Both the position numbers and the translations under genes were made by a program. From assembly GCA_026000755.1 (NCBI GenBank), contig BNZC01000004.1, positions 1 to 64,000 of the forward strand: 64,000 nucleotides of DNA. Reading direction: 5' to 3'. The stretch comes from Clostridia bacterium. Its GTDB lineage: Bacteria > Bacillota > Clostridia > Lachnospirales > Lachnospiraceae. The first letter of the stretch is position 1. Each line of letters begins with the position of its first letter. Positions 52,725 through 61,997 of this stretch are shown one piece after another. The notes beneath the pieces are model-generated. The model was not told the origin of the DNA. It worked only from the letters and a program-made list of their open reading frames with translations, and searched no databases.

Positions 52725-53963
52725 ATGACAATTCTTATTGTCGGTCTTGGATTTGTAGGTTTGACAACAGCACTTGGTTTTGCCGACAAGGGATTTCAAG
52801 TGTTTGGCTACGATAGTAACCGTACACATTCCGATAAAATTCACAGTGGAGAAGTGCCGTTTGTAGAACCCGGTTTGCCGGAAGCACTCGGGAGAAACCT
52901 TGGAGCAAACTTCAAAGTTGTAGAAAATATGGATGAATTTACTGCAAAAGCAGATATTGTATTTTTGTGTGTTGGTACGCCTTGTGACGAAAGCGGCAGA
53001 GCCGACTTAAATGATTTGAAATCGGGCATTGACAGCATAGCAGACAAGGTGAACGCAGAAGGCTTATTAGTTATCAAATCAACGGTTCCGCCGGGAACCA
53101 CCCAAAAAGAGATTATCCCCTATGTCAGGACACATGGACTGAAAGCTTCGGTTGCCGTAAACCCGGAATTTTTACGAGAGGGTTGGTGTTGGTCGGATTT
53201 TACCAAACCCGATCGCATTGTGTGCGGTATAGATGAGGGAAGAGTTATTGCCCGAACACTTTTGAGCGAACTATATGCACCATTTGATGCACCGATGCAT
53301 TTTGTCACCCCCAATACAGCGGAATTTATCAAGTATCTTTCGAATAGCCTTTTGGCAAATTTAATTAGTTTTTCAAATGAAATGGCAGGAATCGCTGTTG
53401 CGGCAGGAGATGTGTCGCTTGGTGAAGCGTTCAAAATATTGCACGAAGATAACCGTTTATCAGGTGCAGGAATTAACAGTTATATCTATCCCGGCTGCGG
53501 TTATGGCGGATATTGTTTGCCAAAAGATACAACTGCGCTGATTCAGAGTGCAAAAAGCAATGGGTTTGAGGCAAACATCCTTCAAGAGGTTGTTACGTTA
53601 AATGAGAGTATGCCTCGCTTGACCGCAGAGAAAATTATACGAAAGACAAAAGATAAGACCGATAAGATTGGCATACTCGGTCTGTCCTTTAAGCCAAATT
53701 CAGATGATGTTAGGTACAGTCCTGCCGCAAAAATAATAGAACAGTTACTTGTCTTTGGGTATCAAAACATTTATGTTTATGACCCTGTCGCCAATGACAA
53801 ATTCAAAGAATATTATAAGTTTCCCTTGCATTATTGCCCGACAAAAGAGGACGTTTGCAGTATATGTTCTGTCGTTGCACTAGTAACAATATGGAGAGAA
53901 TTTAAGGGTATCAATAAAATTTATCCTCACATTGTGTGGGAAGACTGTAGGTATTTTTTATGA
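52725..53963 (+). CDS. UDP-glucose/GDP-mannose dehydrogenase family protein
   Basis: Oxidises a nucleotide sugar C6 to the uronate in two NAD-dependent steps. 412 residues from the ATG at 52725 (AAAGGA 9-12 bases upstream). NAD-binding VGLGFVGLTTALGFADKG, ESGRADLNDL, VIKSTVPPGTT, VNPEFLREG, and the catalytic cysteine in GYGGYCLPKDT are intact. The C-terminal domain GILGLSFKPNSDDVRYSP completes the family architecture. The exact nucleotide sugar is not certain. Its stop overlaps the next start. Confidence 0.93.
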   Translation: MTILIVGLGFVGLTTALGFADKGFQVFGYDSNRTHSDKIHSGEVPFVEPGLPEALGRNLGANFKVVENMDEFTAKADIVFLCVGTPCDESGRADLNDLKSGIDSIADKVNAEGLLVIKSTVPPGTTQKEIIPYVRTHGLKASVAVNPEFLREGWCWSDFTKPDRIVCGIDEGRVIARTLLSELYAPFDAPMHFVTPNTAEFIKYLSNSLLANLISFSNEMAGIAVAAGDVSLGEAFKILHEDNRLSGAGINSYIYPGCGYGGYCLPKDTTALIQSAKSNGFEANILQEVVTLNESMPRLTAEKIIRKTKDKTDKIGILGLSFKPNSDDVRYSPAAKIIEQLLVFGYQNIYVYDPVANDKFKEYYKFPLHYCPTKEDVCSICSVVALVTIWREFKGINKIYPHIVWEDCRYFL

Positions 53964-55450
53964 ATCATTATGAATACGCACAAGATTTGATCAACGCCGA
54001 GAAATTAGATGCTTTTTTGAACAGATTTGATACAGGCACGCCTGTTATCATCTATGGTGCGGGTAACAACGGTTGCCTTTGTGCGCAGCATTTGCTGCGA
54101 ATTGGCGTACCGATCAAGTGCTTTGTTGATGCACATAAGGACATACAAAACGATAAACCTTACTTTATTGACATCGTTTCACCACGGAGAATGAAGGCGG
54201 ACTATGACAATGAAGTGATTATCATTACTCCCTACGGCAACAGTGAGTTTGTAGAGGAGTTCCTGCTCATGGCAGATTTCCCGGAGGATAAGATTTACAA
54301 ATTGGAGTTTGATAAGACTTGCTTTGAAATAAAACTGCCTGATTTGGAGCAACATACGCCGTCACAGTTATCATATATGAAAACTATGACGCAGAATCCC
54401 CCGATAACGGTGTTTTCGCTTATATACAATACGCCGGAACACTATCTCAGGCGTTCGATTGAAAGTGTTCTCAATCAATCGTTTCGAGAGTTCATGTATT
54501 TCATTGTAGACCACGGAAGTAATGACGGAACTACGAGTAGGATAATAAGCGAATATGCGGAGCTAGATAAACGAATTAAAGTATATCGCACCGAAATAAA
54601 TGTTGAAGTCGAGCGGCAACTCGGCAGAGATGCGACACACTTTAGAGAAGCATTATTTCAAGAAATAAAGAAACGGGTTACTACAGAATATATGTGCTGC
54701 TTGGATTCGGATGATTTTTATGCAAGAGATTATCTCAAATACACATATACCAATGTGGTAGAACAATTTGCCGATATGGTGTGCATTCAGTCATCCGTAT
54801 ATGAGGAAAACAACCACCAAAATGTTAGATTTTTGTGGTATCCGATACTATCAAGCGAGATCATCGCAAGAAGTGAGAAAGAGAAATGGCTTGCTTTTTG
54901 TGAAACAAGGATGCCGGAAGCCGCTTGGAGTGTACTCGTAAAATCGGAAATTTATCTAAATGCTTTTCACGCCTCGTGGAGTTGTCCGAATGGCTTAACC
55001 ACAGATAAAAAAATGAGTTTTGAAATGCTTAAGGCAAGCAAATGTGTGATATTTACACGCAATACCTACTATACACTTACGCTTCGTACTGCTTCCGTTG
55101 TGGGAGGAAGCAAGTCTTCTGATTGGAAGTATATGCTTACGTGGTTTGACTGGATGATAAACGAGTGGTTGCGTGAAACGAGAGATAGGTACAAGCAGCT
55201 GAATTTGAATGCAAAGCAGTACGCATACCCGCTTGCACAGTATATCGTTACATTTGTTTTCAGTATGTCTGATAAGTTGATGAAACATCGTACAAGGCAG
55301 GAGTTAACGGAATTTTATCATAAACTGGAAGATATTCTTATGGAGGAATATATTTCACAGGTTATTGCTTATCGAAAATTTTATAGAGATTGGCACCAGA
55401 AAATCAAAACTTACTTTGAAGGCGGAGATGACGGAGCGATAATCGGATGA
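53960..55450 (+). CDS. GT2 glycosyltransferase with N-terminal YGAG module
   Basis: 496 residues; start overlaps the previous stop (ATGA). Residues ~25-120 form the Rossmann-like module (VIIYGAGNNGCLCAQHLLR...CFVDA...VIIITPYG). The GT-A domain follows with PPITVFSLIYNTPEHYL, IVDHGSNDGTTSR and the metal motif CLDSDDFYARDYL. The C-terminal 150 residues are helical and rich in aromatic and basic residues, perhaps for membrane or acceptor contact. Its role in glycan assembly is inferred from the operon. Confidence 0.87.
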   Translation: MNHYEYAQDLINAEKLDAFLNRFDTGTPVIIYGAGNNGCLCAQHLLRIGVPIKCFVDAHKDIQNDKPYFIDIVSPRRMKADYDNEVIIITPYGNSEFVEEFLLMADFPEDKIYKLEFDKTCFEIKLPDLEQHTPSQLSYMKTMTQNPPITVFSLIYNTPEHYLRRSIESVLNQSFREFMYFIVDHGSNDGTTSRIISEYAELDKRIKVYRTEINVEVERQLGRDATHFREALFQEIKKRVTTEYMCCLDSDDFYARDYLKYTYTNVVEQFADMVCIQSSVYEENNHQNVRFLWYPILSSEIIARSEKEKWLAFCETRMPEAAWSVLVKSEIYLNAFHASWSCPNGLTTDKKMSFEMLKASKCVIFTRNTYYTLTLRTASVVGGSKSSDWKYMLTWFDWMINEWLRETRDRYKQLNLNAKQYAYPLAQYIVTFVFSMSDKLMKHRTRQELTEFYHKLEDILMEEYISQVIAYRKFYRDWHQKIKTYFEGGDDGAIIG

Positions 55451-56391
55451 TTTCTGTGATCATGTTGGCATATAATCGAGCAAATTATATAAGATATGCG
55501 ATTGAAAGTGTTCTGAAACAGACATATCGTGACTTTGAACTGCTTATCATCGACAACAATGCAAGCGATGGCACGTCGGAAGTGTTGCGAGAGTATGAGA
55601 AGAAAGATGAGCGGATACGATTATTCAAACGCACAGACAGTAAAATCGGTGCGGGACGTAATTTGGGCTTGGAAAACATAAGCGGCGAATATTTTACGTT
55701 TGTTGATGATGATGACTACTGCGAAGCGGATTATTTGAGTTTCCTGCATAATTTAGCGGAAACATACAATGCTGACATCACCGTATGCGGTTCGTATTAC
55801 GACACCAAGGGAGAAATTACACCGAAGTATGTTTTTGACGAAACGATACTTTGCAAAAGGGAACAGGCAATTACAAATTTTTTACTCCGCAGATATTTTA
55901 ACAATGGAAATCCAACAAAATTGTTCAGGCGAACGCCGGCAATCAGTGCAATTCGGTATCCAGAAAATGGGCAATATGATGACATTCACACAATGTATAA
56001 GTTTTTTTCCGCAACAGGCGAACAACCGATTGCGGTTGCAGCGAAAGGCGAGCCGAAATATATTGTTCGCCGCCATATGGCGAACAACAGTAGTGCTACG
56101 CTTGACTTTTCGAAATTAACACCGGAATGGTTGAGTGAATATCTCACAGCCTATCGAAAACGTACGGAATATATTAGTGTAAAATTCTCGTCACTTGCAG
56201 AACTTGTGGTATGGAGTGAATGGTCGTATATGATTTCTATGGTCGAGAAAATCAACAGATTTTCGTTGGCGAATTGTTCCTCACAACTTGTGGATATGAC
56301 CGCAGAATTGAAATATAATCGAGAACGATTTTTGTCCGCAGAATGGACACGTGATTTTGAAAAAGAATGGATAAAGGAGTATATTTTATGA
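55447..56391 (+). CDS. Family 2 glycosyltransferase
   Basis: 314 residues, start overlapping the previous stop (ATGA). SVIMLAYNRANYIRYAIESVL, IIDNNASDGTSE, GAGRNLGLENISGEYF and the acidic metal motif VDDDDYCEADYL are those of a GT-A enzyme. There is no YGAG module in this one, making it the smallest transferase of the operon. Its stop overlaps the first radical SAM gene (ATGA). Confidence 0.9.
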   Translation: MISVIMLAYNRANYIRYAIESVLKQTYRDFELLIIDNNASDGTSEVLREYEKKDERIRLFKRTDSKIGAGRNLGLENISGEYFTFVDDDDYCEADYLSFLHNLAETYNADITVCGSYYDTKGEITPKYVFDETILCKREQAITNFLLRRYFNNGNPTKLFRRTPAISAIRYPENGQYDDIHTMYKFFSATGEQPIAVAAKGEPKYIVRRHMANNSSATLDFSKLTPEWLSEYLTAYRKRTEYISVKFSSLAELVVWSEWSYMISMVEKINRFSLANCSSQLVDMTAELKYNRERFLSAEWTRDFEKEWIKEYIL

Positions 56392-57260
56392 TACAACTAG
56401 ATGAATTACAAAAATTGCCGGTTGACCGAATTAGCTTAGGATATGCAGAGGACGGTGCATTTATTATTCCCGGCTTGGCTGTAATCACCACGACAGAGTG
56501 TAACTTGCATTGTAAACTCTGTGTGCAGAAAACATCCTATATAAAGGGGAAGATGTTTCGGTTTCCGCAATTAAAAGCTTGGCTTGATGAAGTATTTGAA
56601 ATAGCTGATTATGTCATAAAGTTGAGCTTGGGGGGGGGGGAACCCTTAATCAATTCAGACCTCACGGAAATCTTGCTTTACCTGAACAATTACAGGAACC
56701 GAATCGGCAGTTTACGAATTGTTACCAATGCAACAATTTTGCCGAACGAAGACTTGATACAGGCCTCGGCAATAACAAAATGCAATTGGCTGTTAGCCGA
56801 TTATCCGGTAAAAAACAGACTTTCCGAAATTGTGACGCTTCTTGAAAACAACAATATCGAGTATCAAGCGAGAGATTATCGCAGTGCAACTCCATATATG
56901 GACGGTTGGGTAGATTTTGGTGACTTTAAGACAAAACATGAAAGACATGGCGTATGTCCTCGTATCAATCAATATATCAATTTAGTGGACGGTAAACTAT
57001 TTGCGTGTGGCATGGAAGGCGTTTTTATGCAGGTGGACGAAAAAGCCGCATTCGATAGATGCCGGGACAGTTCCATTGATTTAGAAAACCACAATGAGAC
57101 GGTCTCGTTCAAACGTGAAAAGTTGATAAGTGCAAGGCAAAAAGGCAGTGTGGATTTGTGTGAGTATTGTAACGGAAACGATGCGGATTGCCCACGCTTT
57201 ACACCCGGCGAACAATTAACACCACAAGAGTTGGTGGAAATCAGAAAATCGGAGATGTGA
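56388..57260 (+). CDS. Radical SAM protein 1 (short SPASM-like tail)
   Basis: 290 residues from the ATG at 56388 (AAGGAG 8 bases upstream, overlapping the previous stop). The [4Fe-4S]/SAM site CNLHCKLC uses C38, C42 and C45; the GGE motif is LSLGGGEPLIN at residues 82-86. The C terminus has CPRINQYINLVDGKLFACGME and CEYCNGNDADC, cysteines like those of a SPASM/Twitch domain. Eleven G encode the GGE motif itself. The substrate may be a sugar or a peptide linked to the glycan; not predictable. Confidence 0.9.
   Translation: MIQLDELQKLPVDRISLGYAEDGAFIIPGLAVITTTECNLHCKLCVQKTSYIKGKMFRFPQLKAWLDEVFEIADYVIKLSLGGGEPLINSDLTEILLYLNNYRNRIGSLRIVTNATILPNEDLIQASAITKCNWLLADYPVKNRLSEIVTLLENNNIEYQARDYRSATPYMDGWVDFGDFKTKHERHGVCPRINQYINLVDGKLFACGMEGVFMQVDEKAAFDRCRDSSIDLENHNETVSFKREKLISARQKGSVDLCEYCNGNDADCPRFTPGEQLTPQELVEIRKSEM
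56630..56640 (+). repeat. Poly-G tract (11) at the radical SAM GGE motif
   Basis: Longest homopolymer in the window. It encodes Gly-Gly-Gly-Glu, the SAM-binding motif, so any slip both frameshifts and destroys the motif. Confidence 0.95.
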
Positions 57261-57262
57261 AA

Positions 57263-58306
57263 ATGATTTCGAAACAATATGTCTATGACTTAAACAGGGT
57301 GAAATTATCCGATGTTCTTCCCATTAGAACCCCATATCACATCTCTGTTGAAGCCACTTTTCGCTGTAATATTCGTTGCAACTACTGCATTCATGCGATG
57401 GACGGGAGTGAAATAAATCGGCGAGGGTATCATCAAAAAGATATGTCTTGGGACGCATTCGAACGAGTTGTCAGCTCGATTCATGAATTTGAAGACCCCA
57501 TTAAGTCGGTTGTGTTTTCCGGATTGGGTGAACCGCTCGTTAATAAACGCCTTCCGGAAATGGTAAAGCGAGTGAAAGATACCGGGCGAGTCGAGAAGAT
57601 TCTTTTGATCACAAACGGGCTATTGTTGACGCATGAAACAAGCGATGCGTTAATTGATGCCGGGCTTGACATTTGCAAAATATCGCTACAGGGGATGTCA
57701 GTTGAAAGCTATAAAAAGATTTGCGGTGTAAAGATGGATTGGGATGTCTTTTATGACAACATCGTATACTTTTCCGAACACAAGAATAAGTGCCTCTTAA
57801 AAGCGAAGATAGGCGATACTGCACTTTTAGAAAACGATGAGAAACTATTCTACGAGAAATTCAGTTCTATTTGTGATTATGTTGATATTGAGCATATTTA
57901 CCCTCAGTTTGACGGTGTTGATTATAGTGAAACTGTTTTAGCAGACGAAGGGAAGAATAGATTTGGGCATAGTTTTAAGCAGTTGAACGTTTGTTCGCCG
58001 TTATTTTATCGCTTGTATGTCTTGCAAGATGGAAGAGTAACTTTTGCCTATCCGGATGGCATAACGTATGAAGGTTTTCATTTGAACAATATGACATTAC
58101 GCAAGATGTGGGAGGCGGACGAGACAAAAGATATGTGGAGGAATGCACTTACACATAATCTGTCGGTTTGCCAAACATGCCCTCGGTGGAGTTATTCGGC
58201 TCATCCTGACGATATTATTGACGGATTTGAGCAAGAGATACTGGCGAAAATACCCGAACCAACCAAGGACATTAAGCAGAGACAAGTGCTTTGTATGGAA
58301 ATTTAG
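57263..58306 (+). CDS. Radical SAM protein 2 with SPASM domain
   Basis: 347 residues from the ATG at 57263 (GGAG 8 bases upstream). CNIRCNYC at C35, C39 and C42 binds the cluster; VVFSGLGEPLVNK is a GGE variant with Gly-Leu-Gly-Glu; LLITNGLLL and ICKISLQGMS follow. The C-terminal CSPLFYRLYVLQDGRVTFAYPDG, NMTLRKMWEAD and CQTCPRW match SPASM proteins. It follows radical SAM 1 with no gap, so the two probably act in sequence. Confidence 0.92.
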   Translation: MISKQYVYDLNRVKLSDVLPIRTPYHISVEATFRCNIRCNYCIHAMDGSEINRRGYHQKDMSWDAFERVVSSIHEFEDPIKSVVFSGLGEPLVNKRLPEMVKRVKDTGRVEKILLITNGLLLTHETSDALIDAGLDICKISLQGMSVESYKKICGVKMDWDVFYDNIVYFSEHKNKCLLKAKIGDTALLENDEKLFYEKFSSICDYVDIEHIYPQFDGVDYSETVLADEGKNRFGHSFKQLNVCSPLFYRLYVLQDGRVTFAYPDGITYEGFHLNNMTLRKMWEADETKDMWRNALTHNLSVCQTCPRWSYSAHPDDIIDGFEQEILAKIPEPTKDIKQRQVLCMEI

Positions 58307-58315
58307 GAGGAACTC

Positions 58316-59497
58316 ATGATTAAAATTAGTGAATTGCCGATTCCGCCGGAGGAATATCAAAAAGAAATCGTAGAAAGCTTGAATCCAAGGATCAGTGAAC
58401 ACCCAATGATGTCGCCGGATGAACGCTATTTTCTAAATGGCTTGCTTGCGTATTACAAGCCCACCAACGTACTTGAACTTGGCGTTAATTTCGGCGAGGG
58501 TAGTGCACAAATTCTTCATAATATTCGAAATACGCCGGAGGCGAAGCTTACGTCTATTGATTTGGCGGAGTTTGCGTTTTACAATGAAATCATAGACGAA
58601 AAAAAGAATACAAAGCGTGGAGTAATATCCGATGAACCAATTGGTAAATTCGCATTTACACATCCTGACTTGCCGCTTGATAAGTGGACACTTGTGACCG
58701 GAAAAGATCCGAGCGAAGTGATTGCCGGATTGGATAATTCCAAGGACGGCTATGATTTTTTGGTGCTTGATACAGCTCACCTGCATCCAATTGAGTTGCT
58801 GAATTTTTTGTGCGTGTTGCCGTATCTTCGTGACGGTGCAATTGTAGTGTTACACGATATTACGTTATTTGCACTGTATATTCCACCTTACGCATTTGCT
58901 TGCAGGCAGTTGTTTGGGGCTGTCGTGGCGGAACGCATTCAACTGAACAGCCGGTTTTCAAATATTGGAGCGTTTCAGGTATCTGCGGACACACGTAAAT
59001 ACATTCAAAATGTGTTTGAAAGCCTCGTTCTCCCATGGGAAATCGACCCGCGCAACGTACGCACAAGTGCGATTGCGACACTTTTGAACGAACATTATGC
59101 CTTGAAAGAATTAAGTGTTTTTAGAGAAGCTTTGAGATTAAATATGCACTATTATGTGTCAGGAAAAATCGAATGGCATTGCTGGGAAAATATGCGGACA
59201 GAACTTTTTGTTTCACATCTGTTCGGGCAAACCATTTATTATGGTGCCGGACGTAATATGGCGGATTGTTTAGAATATTGCAAGCAAAATGATATTGTAT
59301 TTGAAGCTCCGATTTGGGATATAGCAGCCGATAAAATCGGCGAAATATGTGGACACAGAGTTACAGTTCCGGATTATTCGTCTTCGGGAATCAAAAAAAC
59401 GCTCATTATCACAATTTGGGATGAGCAAATACGTGAAACAGTACGGGTTCAATTTGAAAAACTTGGGTATACGGTGAAATGTTATATCTGGAATTAG
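58316..59497 (+). CDS. CmcI-like methyltransferase with C-terminal YGAG module
   Basis: 393 residues. The class I methyltransferase part contains NVLELGVNFGEGSAQIL, LTSIDLAEFAF, YDFLVLDTAHLHPIELL and AIVVLHDITLFAL, like cephalosporin-hydroxylase/rhamnosyl O-methyltransferase relatives. From about residue 303 comes the shared module QTIYYGAGRNMADCLEYCK...IIT. RBS GGAGGA precedes the ATG at 58316. It could methylate a sugar hydroxyl. The RNA/DNA alternative is unlikely. Confidence 0.8.
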   Translation: MIKISELPIPPEEYQKEIVESLNPRISEHPMMSPDERYFLNGLLAYYKPTNVLELGVNFGEGSAQILHNIRNTPEAKLTSIDLAEFAFYNEIIDEKKNTKRGVISDEPIGKFAFTHPDLPLDKWTLVTGKDPSEVIAGLDNSKDGYDFLVLDTAHLHPIELLNFLCVLPYLRDGAIVVLHDITLFALYIPPYAFACRQLFGAVVAERIQLNSRFSNIGAFQVSADTRKYIQNVFESLVLPWEIDPRNVRTSAIATLLNEHYALKELSVFREALRLNMHYYVSGKIEWHCWENMRTELFVSHLFGQTIYYGAGRNMADCLEYCKQNDIVFEAPIWDIAADKIGEICGHRVTVPDYSSSGIKKTLIITIWDEQIRETVRVQFEKLGYTVKCYIWN

Positions 59498-59510
59498 GAT
59501 GGTATTACGA

Positions 59511-60776
59511 ATGAAACAAACTATTTTTTACGGAGCAGGCAAAAATGCCGAAGATAACTTTTCTGCTTGGACAGACCTTGGCATGATACCCGTGTGTTTT
59601 GCCGATGCGGATAAGACAAAGCACTACAGTAAATTTCAATCAAGCGAGATAGACATTTTACCTCTTGAGGAAGCTATCTTAAAGTATCCTGATTTTGAAC
59701 TATATGTCACTCCAACGTCTGAAAAATGGGAGAGTATTGCAGCCTATTTGGCAAAATGGGGGGGGGTACCTTTGGCAGCGATAAAGTTTTTCGAGCCGGT
59801 GGAATATCGCAAAGGTTGCCCGTCTATGGGACGTTGTTTTATCACGTATAACAAGATAGGCTGTTGCTGCGTACCCGTTTACAGGGACAACTTTGAATTT
59901 GAGATAAACTCGGACTACCGTTTGAATTTTCGCTATTTTGAAGAGAAAAGCAAGGCAGTAATTGACGACTGGAGAAACAACAGACCATCTATTTGTGATG
60001 GTTGCCCAAACCTTATTTTTGGAATTTATGATATTGCCCCCGTTGTTGAGGAATTAAATATTAGCTCAAAAGATAATGCTGACTTTTGCAATACAAAGTG
60101 TATCTATTGTTCCTCATTTCCGAAGCCGGAACAAGCCACCTATGAGGAGCGCGGACGTGAAGTGATTGCAATGCTTGAAACAGCACATTCGTTGTATCCT
60201 GATCACAAGTTCAGAGTATATGTAAGCGGCGGTGATATTGCGGTTGCACCGTTCCGTGACAAGTTGTTTGATGTATTAAAAAAGTATGCCTGGAATGCTG
60301 ATATTTATTCAAATTCGGCGGTATATTGTGAAGCTGCGGCAGAACAGTTGCGTGATGGACAATCCGCCTATGTCACCACGCTGGACTCTACTATCCGGGA
60401 GAAGTTTGCAGAAATAAAGGGCGTTGACTGCTTGCCGAAAGTACTGGAAAACATAAAACGCTATTCTGAAGCGGCGGTTGATAAACGTCAAATCAACATA
60501 AAGTTAATTGTTTTAGACGGAATATATGAAAATTTCGAAGAAATGGGCGGCGTTGTTGATTTTGTGGAGAGCATAGGTGCAAACTTGTGGTTGAGCTGTA
60601 ATGTCTATAACGCCGATAAGCGACTTTCAGATGGGATGTTTGAGATGACAGTTAGATTGTTAAATTATGCGTTCAATAAACAGATTTTCGTGAACATTAT
60701 GTATGACCATTTTAATATTGAGGATGCCGCCATGTTGCGGAATCAATGGGAAATTATCCAAGGAGGGATAACATGA
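59511..60776 (+). CDS. Radical SAM protein 3 with N-terminal YGAG module
   Basis: 421 residues from the ATG at 59511; an in-frame ATG at 59499 is also possible. The module (TIFYGAGKNAEDNF...CFADAD) fills the first ~100 residues. Then comes a cysteine-rich stretch (CPSMGRCF, GCCCVP, CDGCPN), unusual for this family, and the radical SAM core CNTKCIYC (C193, C197, C200) with VSGGDIAV in place of GGE. Nine G at 59758 encode WGGV. The last bases overlap the GT8 start. The extra cysteines may hold another cluster. Confidence 0.82.
   Translation: MKQTIFYGAGKNAEDNFSAWTDLGMIPVCFADADKTKHYSKFQSSEIDILPLEEAILKYPDFELYVTPTSEKWESIAAYLAKWGGVPLAAIKFFEPVEYRKGCPSMGRCFITYNKIGCCCVPVYRDNFEFEINSDYRLNFRYFEEKSKAVIDDWRNNRPSICDGCPNLIFGIYDIAPVVEELNISSKDNADFCNTKCIYCSSFPKPEQATYEERGREVIAMLETAHSLYPDHKFRVYVSGGDIAVAPFRDKLFDVLKKYAWNADIYSNSAVYCEAAAEQLRDGQSAYVTTLDSTIREKFAEIKGVDCLPKVLENIKRYSEAAVDKRQINIKLIVLDGIYENFEEMGGVVDFVESIGANLWLSCNVYNADKRLSDGMFEMTVRLLNYAFNKQIFVNIMYDHFNIEDAAMLRNQWEIIQGGIT
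59758..59766 (+). repeat. Poly-G tract (9) in radical SAM 3
   Basis: Encodes Trp-Gly-Gly-Val at the end of the YGAG module. Confidence 0.95.
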
Positions 60777-61945
60777 ACAAACAAATTATACCTGTCGTAT
60801 TTGCTACGGACGAAAACTATGTGCCTTACTGCGGGGTCGCAATTTCCTCTTTAATAAAAAACGCAAGTCGAAGCAATACTTACGAAGTATTCGTGTTTTT
60901 TGACAAGTTGTCGGGCTTGAGCATTTATAAACTGGAACGGTTATCAACAGATCATGTTAAAGTGGTTTGTTGTTGCATTCACGAGCAAATTACCAATCTA
61001 AAAGTATCGGAATACAACCACTTAACGATCGCATCGGCATATAGGCTAGTCATACCGAATGTTTTACCACAGTTTGAAAAAGTGTTATATTTGGACTCGG
61101 ATATTGTTGTAAATGCTGATGTTGCAGATTTGTACAATATAGATATTGGGACTAATATTCTTGGAGCGGTGCGAGGTTATAATGATGATGACAAGAATGT
61201 TTGGGGATATAATCATATTACGAAAACCCTCGGCATAAACAGAGATAGTTTCTTTAACGCAGGAATACTCATTATAAATACAAAGGAATTTATAAACAAT
61301 AGTGTTGCACAGAAATGTTTTTCATTGTTGTCCAATAGACAAGACTTGTATTTTATGGATCAGTGTGCACTGAATATAGTTTGCGAAGGGAAAGTACATT
61401 TTTTACCTCATAAATGGAATCACGAGTGGTTGTATTTGTTTTCTGCCAACAATTCTTTGCTCCCAAACAGTAGAGAGGAATTTGAAGCCTGTGCCAATCC
61501 GGCTATTATTCACTATGACGGAGTTGAAAAGCCTTGGGATTACCCTGAGCAGTGTCTCTCTGATTATTTTTGGTCATATGCAAGGCAGACGGTATTTTAT
61601 GAAGAAATTGTATATTCTGCGCAACTGCGTCATACAAGAGAATTGCTAGAACTATCCGGTGTGATCGGTAAATATAGGAATATAGCGATATACGGTGCAG
61701 GTAATGCCGGCAAGAAATATGTCAGTAGGATGTCGACGTTAAAACTGTGCAATATTGTACTTTGGATTGATAAGAATTTCACAGAAAAACAAGGTTTAGA
61801 GCTTCCGGTGGAGAGCGTTGATAAACTCTATACAACGGAATTTGACCATGTATTCATCGCAATTGAGAACATTGCAATATCAAACCAAGTGAAAGAGATG
61901 CTGATTTCCAATCATATACCGCCTGAGAAAATAATTCAAATATAG
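60773..61945 (+). CDS. GT8 glycosyltransferase with C-terminal YGAG module
   Basis: 390 residues from the ATG at 60773 (AAGGAGGG upstream, overlapping the previous stop). GT8 features are IIPVVFATDENYVPYCGVAI, SEYNHLTIASAYRL, the metal-binding VLYLDSDIVVNADV, FFNAGILIINTKEF and ALNIVCEGK. From about residue 305 comes the module NIAIYGAGNAGKKYVSR...LWIDKN...VFIAIEN. GT8 enzymes add galactose or glucose in many glycans; the donor here is not fixed. Confidence 0.88.
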   Translation: MNKQIIPVVFATDENYVPYCGVAISSLIKNASRSNTYEVFVFFDKLSGLSIYKLERLSTDHVKVVCCCIHEQITNLKVSEYNHLTIASAYRLVIPNVLPQFEKVLYLDSDIVVNADVADLYNIDIGTNILGAVRGYNDDDKNVWGYNHITKTLGINRDSFFNAGILIINTKEFINNSVAQKCFSLLSNRQDLYFMDQCALNIVCEGKVHFLPHKWNHEWLYLFSANNSLLPNSREEFEACANPAIIHYDGVEKPWDYPEQCLSDYFWSYARQTVFYEEIVYSAQLRHTRELLELSGVIGKYRNIAIYGAGNAGKKYVSRMSTLKLCNIVLWIDKNFTEKQGLELPVESVDKLYTTEFDHVFIAIENIAISNQVKEMLISNHIPPEKIIQI

Positions 61946-61997
61946 TAAACGTAAAAATGAAGACTACTATCTTTAATGCTTGATGGAGGGATTATTT

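Noticed and set aside
623..59766. Homopolymers as sequencing artefacts
   Set aside because: All 16 keep long conserved proteins in frame; random length errors would have broken several. Adjustment during assembly polishing cannot be excluded.
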